Below the pieces are notes generated by a model that saw only the letters and a list, made by a program, of their open reading frames with translations, had not been told where the DNA came from and did no database searches. Positions 1-5,221 of a stretch of 5,836 nucleotides of DNA are shown piece by piece. The position numbers and the translations under genes were made by a program. Each line of letters begins with the position of its first letter. The stretch's first letter is position 1. Source of the stretch: Methylobacterium sp. (GTDB taxonomy: Bacteria > Pseudomonadota > Alphaproteobacteria > Rhizobiales > Beijerinckiaceae); the NCBI GenBank assembly GCA_021154065.1, contig JAJKJG010000297.1:1-5836 (forward strand), in the 5' to 3' direction.

Positions 1-1414
1 CGAGCCAGCTGACGCTCGCGATGTTTTCGCAGAAGTGGAAGCTCGAGAGGGCACGAGCTATCCGGTGACGCTCGTCGCCGGGTCGGCGCGGGAGGAGCTT
101 CAGGCCACGGTCGAGAGCGCGACCGCCGTCACGGTCGACCTCACCGGCCGCGACGCCTTCGTCGAGGGGCTCGCGCGGGTGCCGGCGCTCGAGGTGCGCG
201 CCGCCGCCTCGACCCTGCGCCTGCCGCTCGACCAGGGCGCCGCCGCGCTCGCCCGGCTCAGGGACTGCCTCGCGGCCGAGGCGCCTGCCCCGAGCAATCC
301 GTTCGCCTCGGCGGCCGAGCGCCCGGGCGGCGGCCAGGCCGCCAATCCGTTCAAGGCGCCGGCGCAGCCGGAGGCAACGGCGCCAGCCGCAAAGCCGCCT
401 GCGCCGGCGCCCGCGCCCGCGGCGGCGCCGCGCATGTCGGACGAGGCCTATGCCAAGGCGCGGGCCGATTGCGAGCAGGATGCCGATCCGGATCGCCAGA
501 TCGCCGGCTGCACGACGGTCATCGAGAGCGGCCGCGAGACGCAGGCGGTCCAGGGCATCGCCGCGTCGAACCGCGGCTTCGGCTACTACAAGAAGGGCGA
601 CCTCCCGGGCTCGATCGCGAGCTATACCGAGGCGATCCGGCTCTATCCGGAATACCCCAATCCGCATTGGGGGCGCGCCGACGTCCACATGGATCGGCAG
701 GCCTGGGACGAGGCCATCGCCGACTACACCGCGGCGCTGAAGCTCGAACCGAAGGACGACTACAGCCTGCAGAATCGCGGCCGGGCGCATCTCGGCAAGG
801 GCGCCTGGGACGCGGCGCTCGCCGACTTCGACGCGGCGTTGAAGCTCAAGCCGAACGAATCCGGGCCGCTGAACTACCGCGCCACCGCCTATCTGCGCAA
901 AGGCGACCTCGATCGCGCGCTCGCCGACGCCGACGACGCCGTCCGGATCAGGCCCGACTACGCCTCGGCGCACGCGACGCGCGCCGAGATCCTCGCCGCC
1001 AAGGGCGACCACGCCGGCGCGCTCGCCGATTACGAGGCGGCGCTGAAGCTGTCGCCGACGCTCGCCACGGCGATCGAGGGGCGCGACAAGGCCCAGGCGG
1101 CGCTCGCGCGCGCGGGCGGCGGTGCCAAGGGCACGTCGGCCGAGGAGCGGCGCGCGCTCGCCGCGATCGCCGTACTGGGCGTCGCGGCGCGCGGCTGCGG
1201 CTTCGATCCGGTGCTCGGGACGACAGCCGAGATCCCGAGCTGGAGCGGGGTCTCGCCCGAGATGCTCGACACCGAGCCCTATGCCGGGCTCATCCGAGAC
1301 GAGACCCTTCGGGCCGAGGCCGGGCTCAAGGCCGACAAGGCGGCATTCTGCGACCGCGTCTGGGCCGAGTACGGGGCCGAGGGCACGCGCGTTCGCGCCC
1401 TCGTCGAGCGCTAA
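1..1414 (+). CDS. TPR-repeat envelope-type protein, 5' end outside window, apparent frameshift near base 49
   Basis: The exact function is unknown; TPR arrays usually bind protein partners. Numbering from the GTG at 35, residues 1-80 look like the end of a small beta-rich domain (GTSYPVTL, closing RLRDCL). An Ala/Pro-rich linker follows (81-135, with two NPF motifs), then a degenerate TPR-like unit with paired Cys (139-172), about five good TPR units (173-342, e.g. AWDEAIADYTAALKLEP), and an unrecognised C-terminal domain (365-459) with Cys388 and Cys439. The GTG at 35 is unlikely to be the true start: the frame is open to the left edge, and the next frame encodes SQLTLAMFSQKWKLE from base 3, which fits the same domain better. 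Adding one G to the GGG at 49-51 joins the two as KLERGTSYPVTL. A signal peptide would lie outside the window. The gene converges on fliJ with 5 bp between stops. The TPR assignment is secure; the N-terminal domain and location are inferred. Confidence 0.82.
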   Translation, partial: EPADARDVFAEVEAREGTSYPVTLVAGSAREELQATVESATAVTVDLTGRDAFVEGLARVPALEVRAAASTLRLPLDQGAAALARLRDCLAAEAPAPSNPFASAAERPGGGQAANPFKAPAQPEATAPAAKPPAPAPAPAAAPRMSDEAYAKARADCEQDADPDRQIAGCTTVIESGRETQAVQGIAASNRGFGYYKKGDLPGSIASYTEAIRLYPEYPNPHWGRADVHMDRQAWDEAIADYTAALKLEPKDDYSLQNRGRAHLGKGAWDAALADFDAALKLKPNESGPLNYRATAYLRKGDLDRALADADDAVRIRPDYASAHATRAEILAAKGDHAGALADYEAALKLSPTLATAIEGRDKAQAALARAGGGAKGTSAEERRALAAIAVLGVAARGCGFDPVLGTTAEIPSWSGVSPEMLDTEPYAGLIRDETLRAEAGLKADKAAFCDRVWAEYGAEGTRVRALVER

Positions 1415-1419
1415 GGAGC

Positions 1420-1836
1420 TTAAGCCGTCGGCCTTGCGTGCCGCGACAGGCCGATCTGGTTCATCGCCGCCTGGTCGCGGGCGGTGTCGAGGGCGCGCTC
1501 GGCCGAGCGCTCGCGGTCCTCGAGAATCTCGACCTTCTTCAACTCCTCGAACGCCTCGCCGAGCTCGGCCTTCGCGTCGTTGAGCTGATCCTGCAGGTCG
1601 AGCGCCGAGCGGCGGAGGTTGTCGCGCCGCTGCGCCGCCGCCTTGGCGTAGGTCGGATAGGCGAAGTGCGCCGGGTCGGAGATGTTGGCCTTCTGCTCCT
1701 CGGCCGCGATCTCGCGGTCGAGGTCGGACGCCATGCGCTCGAAATCGGCGATCATGGTCTCGATCTGCACCACGCGGCGGCGCTTCTCGTCGACCTGGAA
1801 GCGCTTGAGGCGGATGAGCGTTTCCCGCGACTTCAT
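1420..1836 (-). CDS. fliJ: Flagellar export protein FliJ
   Basis: A 138-residue protein, normal length for FliJ, the small coiled-coil stalk/chaperone that docks on the FliI hexamer and FlhA of the flagellar type III export gate in the cytoplasm. The sequence is highly charged and almost wholly helical. It starts MKSRETLIRLKRFQVDEKRR, as in rhizobial FliJ, with a middle segment DPAHFAYPTYAKAAAQRRDN and a C-terminal helix rich in Glu/Lys (GEAFEELKKVEILEDRERS). ATG is at 1836, preceded by GGAG (minus-strand reading of 1843-1846) at 6-nt spacing. The gene lies 30 bp downstream of fliI on the same strand, the usual fliI-fliJ order, so the two are probably cotranscribed. It looks intact. FliJ diverges quickly between phyla, but neighbour and motif agreement make this call firm. 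Confidence 0.93.
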   Translation of the reverse strand: MKSRETLIRLKRFQVDEKRRRVVQIETMIADFERMASDLDREIAAEEQKANISDPAHFAYPTYAKAAAQRRDNLRRSALDLQDQLNDAKAELGEAFEELKKVEILEDRERSAERALDTARDQAAMNQIGLSRHARPTA

Positions 1837-1842
1837 GAGCTA

Positions 1843-1846
1843 CTCC
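1843..1846 (-). promoter_or_regulatory. Ribosome binding site of fliJ
   Basis: The minus strand reads GGAG here, 6 nt before the fliJ ATG and inside the 30-bp fliI-fliJ gap. It fixes the fliJ start and shows that fliJ has its own initiation signal rather than relying on overlap with fliI. Confidence 0.7.
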
Positions 1847-1866
1847 AACCGGCGTGCCGCCGGGCT

Positions 1867-3201
1867 CTAGCGCCCGAGGATCTCCGCCAACCTGGCGTAA
1901 CCATCGCCGATGGAGGTTGAATCTTCCTTACCTTGGGCAAGGAAGGCCTCGAGCTCGGGCATGAGCGCGATCGCCTCGTCGACCTCCGGCGAGGCGCCGG
2001 CCCGGTAGGCGCCGAGCCGGATCAGCTCCTCCATGTCGGCATAGCTCGCGAGCACGGCCCGGGCCTTCTGGACGACCGGCAGATAGGCCGGATCGCAGGC
2101 GCGGGGCATGGTCCGGGAAATCGATTTCAGCACGTTGATCGCCGGATAGCGGCCGCGCTCGGCGATCTGGCGCTCCATGACGACATGGCCGTCGAGGATG
2201 CCGCGCACGGCGTCGGCGACCGGCTCGTTGTGGTCGTCGCCCTCGACGAGCACCGTGAACATGCCGGTGATCGTGCCGGGGCCCGGGCCGGGGCCGGCGC
2301 GCTCGAGGAGCCGCGGCAGCTCGTTGAACACCGTCGGCGTGTAGCCCTTGGCCGTCGGCGGCTCGCCGCCGGCAAGCCCGATGTCGCGCTGCGCCATGGC
2401 AAAGCGGGTGATCGAATCGATGAGGCACAGCACCGCCGCGCCCTCGTCCTGGAAATGCTCGGACAGCGCGAGCGTCAGATAGGCGGCGTTGCGGCGCATC
2501 AGCGCCGGCTCGTCCGAGGTCGCGACGACGACGATCGAGCGCGCGAGGCCGTCCTCGCCGAGGTCGTCCTGCAGGAACTCCTGGACCTCGCGCCCGCGCT
2601 CGCCGACGAGCCCGATGACCGCGACGTCGGCCGCCGTGTAGCGGGCGAACATCGACAGCAGCACCGACTTTCCGATGCCGCTGCCCGAGAAGATGCCCAT
2701 GCGCTGGCCGGCGCAGACGGTCAGGAAGGTGTTCATCGCCCGCACGCCGAGGTCGAGCGGCGCCCCGACGCGGCGGCGGGCATGGGCCGGCGGCGGATCG
2801 GCCCGGAAGGGGCGGACCGTGGGCCCTTGCGGCAGCGGCCCCTTGCCGTCGATCGGACGCCCGAGCGCGTCGACGACGCGGCCGAGCCAGCCGCGCGACG
2901 GCCGCACGCCGACGATCTCGTCGCGCACATGCGCCGGGCAGCCGCGGCGCACGCCCGCAAGGGCGCCGAACGGCATCGCCAGCGCGCGCTCGCCGGAGAA
3001 GCCGATGACCTCGCACGGGACCATGCCGCCGCGGCCGGTCTCGATCTCGATCCGCCCGCCGACATGCATCGCCGCGACCGGCCCGGCGATCTCGATGAGG
3101 AGCCCGCGCACGGCGGCGACGCGGCCGTAGACCTCGAATGCGGGCAGCGCCTCGACGGCCCGTTTCACGGCGGAAAGGCGGCTTTCGCTTTTCTCCGCCA
3201 T
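1867..3201 (-). CDS. fliI: Flagellum-specific ATPase FliI (type III export ATPase)
   Basis: FliI hydrolyses ATP as a hexameric ring at the cytoplasmic face of the flagellar export apparatus and helps feed rod, hook and filament subunits into it. From the ATG at 3201 the protein is 444 residues, the usual size. The N-terminal beta-barrel domain (about 20-85, VYGRV then IGFSGE) is followed by the F1-beta-like catalytic core: Walker A SGSGIGKS (172-179, Lys178), [17 protein letters not shown] with the catalytic Glu (about 201), Walker B VLCLIDS (257-263, Asp262), and the family signature [18 protein letters not shown]. The C-terminal domain contains [20 protein letters not shown]. Other in-frame starts exist: ATG at 3213 (AAGG only 3 nt upstream) and GTG at 3243. 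I prefer 3201 because homologues have a short leader before YGRV and a GGGG sits 6 nt upstream, but 3213 is possible. No lesion is visible. The gene is divergent from ctrA and probably leads a fliI-fliJ operon. Confidence 0.97.
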   Translation of the reverse strand: MAEKSESRLSAVKRAVEALPAFEVYGRVAAVRGLLIEIAGPVAAMHVGGRIEIETGRGGMVPCEVIGFSGERALAMPFGALAGVRRGCPAHVRDEIVGVRPSRGWLGRVVDALGRPIDGKGPLPQGPTVRPFRADPPPAHARRRVGAPLDLGVRAMNTFLTVCAGQRMGIFSGSGIGKSVLLSMFARYTAADVAVIGLVGERGREVQEFLQDDLGEDGLARSIVVVATSDEPALMRRNAAYLTLALSEHFQDEGAAVLCLIDSITRFAMAQRDIGLAGGEPPTAKGYTPTVFNELPRLLERAGPGPGPGTITGMFTVLVEGDDHNEPVADAVRGILDGHVVMERQIAERGRYPAINVLKSISRTMPRACDPAYLPVVQKARAVLASYADMEELIRLGAYRAGASPEVDEAIALMPELEAFLAQGKEDSTSIGDGYARLAEILGR

Positions 3202-3235
3202 CGCCTGCCCCATCAACCTTTCGTTTACGCCTCTC

Positions 3236-3241
3236 GTTAAC
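3236..3241. promoter_or_regulatory. GTTAAC palindrome, possible CtrA half-site near fliI start
   Basis: GTTAAC contains TTAAC on both strands, the core half-site of CtrA. It lies 35 bp upstream of the chosen fliI ATG. On the minus strand a second imperfect half (GTAAAC) follows, but with 8-9 instead of 7 intervening bases, so it is not a canonical TTAA-N7-TTAA site. It could give CtrA control of fliIJ. Weak motif-only evidence. Confidence 0.35.
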
Positions 3242-3261
3242 ACTGGTGAGGCACCGCGTGT

Positions 3262-3276
3262 AGCCGGCCTTCGGCT
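3262..3276 (+). other. Small hairpin AGCCG-GCCTT-CGGCT followed by TTTT
   Basis: A 5-bp perfect stem with a 5-base loop, followed by a short T run (3276-3279). It resembles a weak intrinsic terminator or leader hairpin on the + strand, upstream of ctrA. The stem is short and the T run brief, so function is doubtful. Confidence 0.25.
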
Positions 3277-3278
3277 TT

Positions 3279-3301
3279 TCTCGCGGGGCTGAGTCGCGAG
3301 A
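3279..3301. repeat. 7-bp inverted repeat TCTCGCG / CGCGAGA
   Basis: Arms at 3279-3285 and 3295-3301 are perfect inverted copies separated by 9 bases. One GANTC site (3291-3295) straddles the loop and right arm, and a second (3300-3304) overlaps the end of that arm. It could be an operator for a dimeric regulator or chance in GC-rich sequence; nothing ties it to a named protein. Confidence 0.3.
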
Positions 3302-3461
3302 GTCGCTTAGGAGCTCTTCTTCGCTCGGAACGTTAAGCTGGATGGAAACCCGGAATCTTCGCGCCCGCAACATATTAAACCGATTCTTCAAAGTTTCGGC
3401 TGCGGGCCCTTGCACGCCAGAATCAGGGTTTGTTAACCATTGCTCGTTAGCGTTTCGAGTC
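3291..3461. promoter_or_regulatory. Cluster of six GANTC (CcrM methylation) sites upstream of ctrA
   Basis: GAGTC 3291-3295, GAGTC 3300-3304, GAATC 3353-3357, GATTC 3382-3386, GAATC 3420-3424 and GAGTC 3457-3461. GANTC is the target of the alphaproteobacterial cell-cycle methyltransferase CcrM, and the methylation state of a GANTC in the Caulobacter ctrA P1 promoter controls its firing. Six sites in 171 bp compare with six that I found by eye in the remaining 5.7 kb (near 772, 857, 1523, 1918, 2415 and 5434). The motif matches are certain; regulation by methylation is inferred. Confidence 0.72.
3433..3440 (+). promoter_or_regulatory. TTAACCAT CtrA half-site in ctrA promoter region
   Basis: An exact match to TTAACCAT, a CtrA half-motif described in Caulobacter, 106 bp upstream of the ctrA ATG and lying between the GANTC sites at 3420 and 3457. 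With its preceding G it also forms a GTTAAC palindrome (3432-3437). Candidate autoregulatory site; no second TTAA at the canonical 7-base spacing is present. Confidence 0.5.
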
Positions 3462-3535
3462 GGATCAAAAGGGGCGCCCGTTGCGCATGCGCGATGGGCG
3501 GGCGGCGGGTTCATGCCCGACACGCCCAGGGGGCT

Positions 3536-3540
3536 GGGGA
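3536..3540 (+). promoter_or_regulatory. Ribosome binding site of ctrA
   Basis: GGGGA sits 6 nt before the ATG at 3547. It supports that ATG over the in-frame upstream TTG at 3481 and ATG at 3487, which would add a non-homologous Arg/Gly/Pro-rich leader. Confidence 0.55.
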
Positions 3541-3546
3541 CCTGAC

Positions 3547-4248
3547 ATGCGCGTACTTCTGATCGAGGACGACAGCGCCACCGCGCAGTCGATCGAGCTG
3601 ATGCTCAAATCCGAGAACTTCAACGTCTACACGACGGATCTCGGCGAGGAGGGCGTCGACCTCGGCAAGCTCTACGACTACGACATCATCCTGCTCGACC
3701 TGAACCTCCCCGACATGTCGGGCTACGAGGTTCTGCGCTCCTTGCGCGTCGCGAAGGTCAAGACGCCGATCCTGATCCTCTCCGGCCTTGCCGGCATCGA
3801 GGACAAGGTCAAGGGCCTCGGCTTCGGCGCCGACGACTACCTGACGAAGCCGTTCCACAAGGACGAGCTCGTCGCCCGCATCCACGCCATCGTGCGGCGC
3901 TCGAAGGGCCATGCCCAGTCGGTGATCACGACCGGCGACCTCGTCGTGAACCTCGACACCAAGACGGTCTAGGTCGGCGGCGCCCGGGTGCACCTCACCG
4001 GCAAGGAGTACCAGATGCTGGAGCTCCTCTCGCTGCGCAAGGGCACGACGCTGACGAAGGAGATGTTCCTCAACCACCTCTACGGCGGCATGGACGAGCC
4101 CGAGCTCAAGATCATCGACGTCTTCATCTGCAAGCTGCGGAAGAAGCTCGCCAATGCGAGCCAAGGCAAGAACTACATCGAGACCGTCTGGGGCCGCGGC
4201 TACGTGCTGCGCGAGCCGACCGAGGTCGAGGACCGCATCGCCGTGTAG
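3547..4248 (+). pseudogene. ctrA: Cell-cycle response regulator CtrA, interrupted by in-frame TAG at codon 142
   Basis: CtrA is an OmpR/PhoB-type regulator, phosphorylated through the CckA-ChpT relay, that binds TTAA-type sites to control division, DNA methylation and flagellar genes and, in Caulobacter, replication initiation. The reading frame spans 233 codons, the usual length. The receiver (1-120) has acidic Glu7/Asp8/Asp9, phosphoacceptor Asp51 ([16 protein letters not shown]) and Lys101 (YLTKPF). The winged-helix domain (about 140-225) has [12 protein letters not shown], the recognition-helix region [16 protein letters not shown], and [16 protein letters not shown] at 3970-3972 falls in the linker ([17 protein letters not shown]), where relatives have Glu; GAG to TAG is one base change. 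Sequence on both sides is otherwise family-perfect and in frame. Translation as written would give a 141-residue receiver; GTG at 3988 could restart an 86-residue DNA-binding piece. Sequencing error is the leading explanation; true nonsense or suppression cannot be excluded. Identity of the gene is certain. Confidence 0.95.
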
Positions 4249-4266
4249 CCGCCACCCCTTCGCATA

Positions 4267-4298
4267 GCGGTCCGAGCCCGGATGTACGGCCGGACCGC
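4267..4298 (+). other. Stem-loop just upstream of the ctrA terminator
   Basis: GCGGTCCG (4267-4274) and CGGACCGC (4291-4298) are perfect inverted arms. A GCC/GGC pair (4276-4278 with 4288-4290) extends the stem past a bulged A, with a 9-base loop. It lies 18 bp after the ctrA stop and only 5 bp before the terminator stem. It could protect the ctrA mRNA 3' end or be a remnant terminator; it has no T run of its own. Confidence 0.45.
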
Positions 4299-4303
4299 AA
4301 AGG

Positions 4304-4332
4304 AAAAGCCCCGGCGCGAGCCGGGGCTTTTT
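4304..4332 (+). terminator. Bidirectional rho-independent terminator between ctrA and cheR
   Basis: A perfect 12-bp stem (AAAAGCCCCGGC 4304-4315, GCCGGGGCTTTT 4320-4331) with a GCGA tetraloop and a run of five T ending at 4332. Read from the other strand it ends in four T, so it can serve both converging genes: ctrA from the left and cheR from the right (cheR stop at 4363). Confidence 0.92.
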
Positions 4333-4362
4333 CGTTGGCGGGCGAGCTTTGCGTCGACCGGG

Positions 4363-5221
4363 TCACCGCCCCGCGGCAATCCGCAGCGGCACCGCGGGGG
4401 CGCTCCCCCGGCCCGCCACATAAAGCCCCCGATGCTCCGGGTGCGGCGTAAGCGCGTCCGACAACCCGATCACGGTCTCGGCGGCGCCGAGGACGACCGT
4501 ACCGCCGGGGTTGAGGGCGCGGGCGAGGCGGCGCAGCACGTCGGCCTTCGCGGCGGCGTCGAAATAGATCAGCACGTTGCGGCAGAGGACGATGTCGAAG
4601 GTGCCGAGCTCGGCGAAGCTCTTGAGCAGGTTGAGCTGGCGGAACTCGACCATGGCGCGGATCGCCGGCGAAAGCTGCCAGTTGCCGCCGGTCTGGGTGA
4701 AGTGCTTGAGGAGAAGCGCGATCGGCAGGCCGCGCTGGACCTCGAACTGGCTGTAGAGCCCGCTCCGCGCCCGCTCGAGCACCTCGCCTGAGATGTCGGT
4801 CGCGACGATCTCGACCGTCCAGCCGAGAAGGCGCGGCGCCGCCTCGCGCAGGATCATGGCCAAGGAATAGGGCTCCTGGCCGGTCGAGGCGGCGGCGCAC
4901 CAGATGCGCAGCCGGCGCGTCGCCGCCTGCGTCGCGAGGCAGCGCGGCAGGAGCACGTCGCGGAAGAGGTCGAAGGGCACGCGGTCGCGAAAGAAGAAGG
5001 TCTCGTTCGTCGTCATCGCCTCGACGACGGCGCGCGCGAGCGCCGGGTCCGGCAAGGGCCTCAACCGCGCGACGAGGTCGGCCAACGTCGCAAGACCGTG
5101 CTTCTGGCACACCGGCGCGAGGCGGCTCTCGACGAGGTAGCGCTTCTCGGGCGCGAGCGCGAGACCCGAGCGGCTCTTGAGGAAGGAAGCCGCGCAAGAA
5201 GTCGAACTCGGCCTCCGTCAC
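4363..5221 (-). pseudogene. cheR: Chemoreceptor methyltransferase CheR, frameshifted near the N-terminus
   Basis: CheR transfers methyl groups from S-adenosylmethionine to receptor glutamates, opposing CheB in chemotactic adaptation. The GTG at 5221 begins MTEAEFDFLRGF, a normal CheR N-terminus, with GGAG 7 nt upstream and a GTGA overlap with the cheB stop. At 5181-5188 the minus strand has TTCC twice. Removing one copy gives GFLKSRSGLALAPEKRYLVE and continuous homology to the stop, for 284 residues, the normal size. As written, the frame from 5221 turns into non-homologous Arg-rich sequence, and the conserved frame is open only from about 5112. Repaired numbering: TTNETFFFRD 69-78 (helical/catalytic junction), AAASTGQEPYSLAM 108-121 (SAM loop), ATDIS about 139-143 (SAM-binding acidic loop), LCRNVLIYFD 211-220. 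The first part of the N-terminal helical domain is what the lesion disrupts. Family assignment is certain; whether the 4-bp duplication is real is not. Confidence 0.93.
5181..5188 (-). repeat. 4-bp tandem duplication (TTCC x2) causing the cheR frameshift
   Basis: The plus strand reads GGAAGGAA, so the coding strand reads TTCCTTCC between codons for FLRG and KSRSGL. Loss of one unit restores the CheR frame with no extra residue, exactly as in the family, which points to slippage or duplication of one unit. Confidence 0.7.

Larger units (their letters stand above)
3244..3546. promoter_or_regulatory. fliI-ctrA divergent control region
   Basis: About 300 bp with no credible gene, visibly richer in A/T than its flanks (especially 3361-3470). 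It holds six GANTC sites (3291-3461), one TTAACCAT (3433-3440), further TTAA-type half-sites at 3333-3336 and 3375-3378, small inverted repeats at 3262-3276 and 3279-3301, and the ctrA ribosome binding site at its right end. It must contain the ctrA promoter or promoters, and probably the fliIJ promoter. I cannot assign confident -35/-10 pairs by eye. CtrA autoregulation and CcrM-dependent control of ctrA are established in Caulobacter; their operation here is inferred from the motifs. Confidence 0.7.

Noticed and set aside
469..1920. 483-codon plus-strand open frame across the TPR gene and fliJ
   Set aside because: Arg-rich translation spanning two convergent real genes in the wrong frame or strand.
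1933..3240. 435-codon plus-strand open frame antisense to fliI
   Set aside because: Composition dominated by Arg, Asp, His and Ala with no domain; a mirror of the high-GC codon pattern of fliI.
1928..3523. 531-codon minus-strand open frame overlapping fliI
   Set aside because: Arg/Ala/Pro-rich low-complexity translation typical of an out-of-frame reading in GC-rich DNA; fliI in the other frame has all its motifs.
3342..3545. 67-codon plus-strand frame in the fliI-ctrA gap
   Set aside because: No ribosome binding site before its ATG, unlikely composition, and it covers the GANTC and CtrA motifs of the promoter region.
3481..3546. N-terminal extension of CtrA from TTG 3481 or ATG 3487
   Set aside because: The extension is Arg/Gly/Pro-rich and not found in CtrA, which begins MRVLLIEDD; the ATG at 3547 has a suitable GGGGA upstream.
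3970..3972. Pyrrolysine or programmed readthrough at the ctrA TAG
   Set aside because: No known pyrrolysine role in CtrA, and no recoding structure or element stands out; a single GAG to TAG change is simpler.
3511..4164. 217-codon minus-strand frame antisense to ctrA
   Set aside because: Val/Leu/Asp/Glu-biased translation mirrors ctrA codons; no start signal or recognisable domain.
4124..5221. 365-codon minus-strand frame starting at the cheR GTG
   Set aside because: Only its first dozen residues are CheR-like; after the TTCC duplication it is an out-of-frame Arg-rich shadow that runs past the cheR stop and terminator into the end of ctrA.
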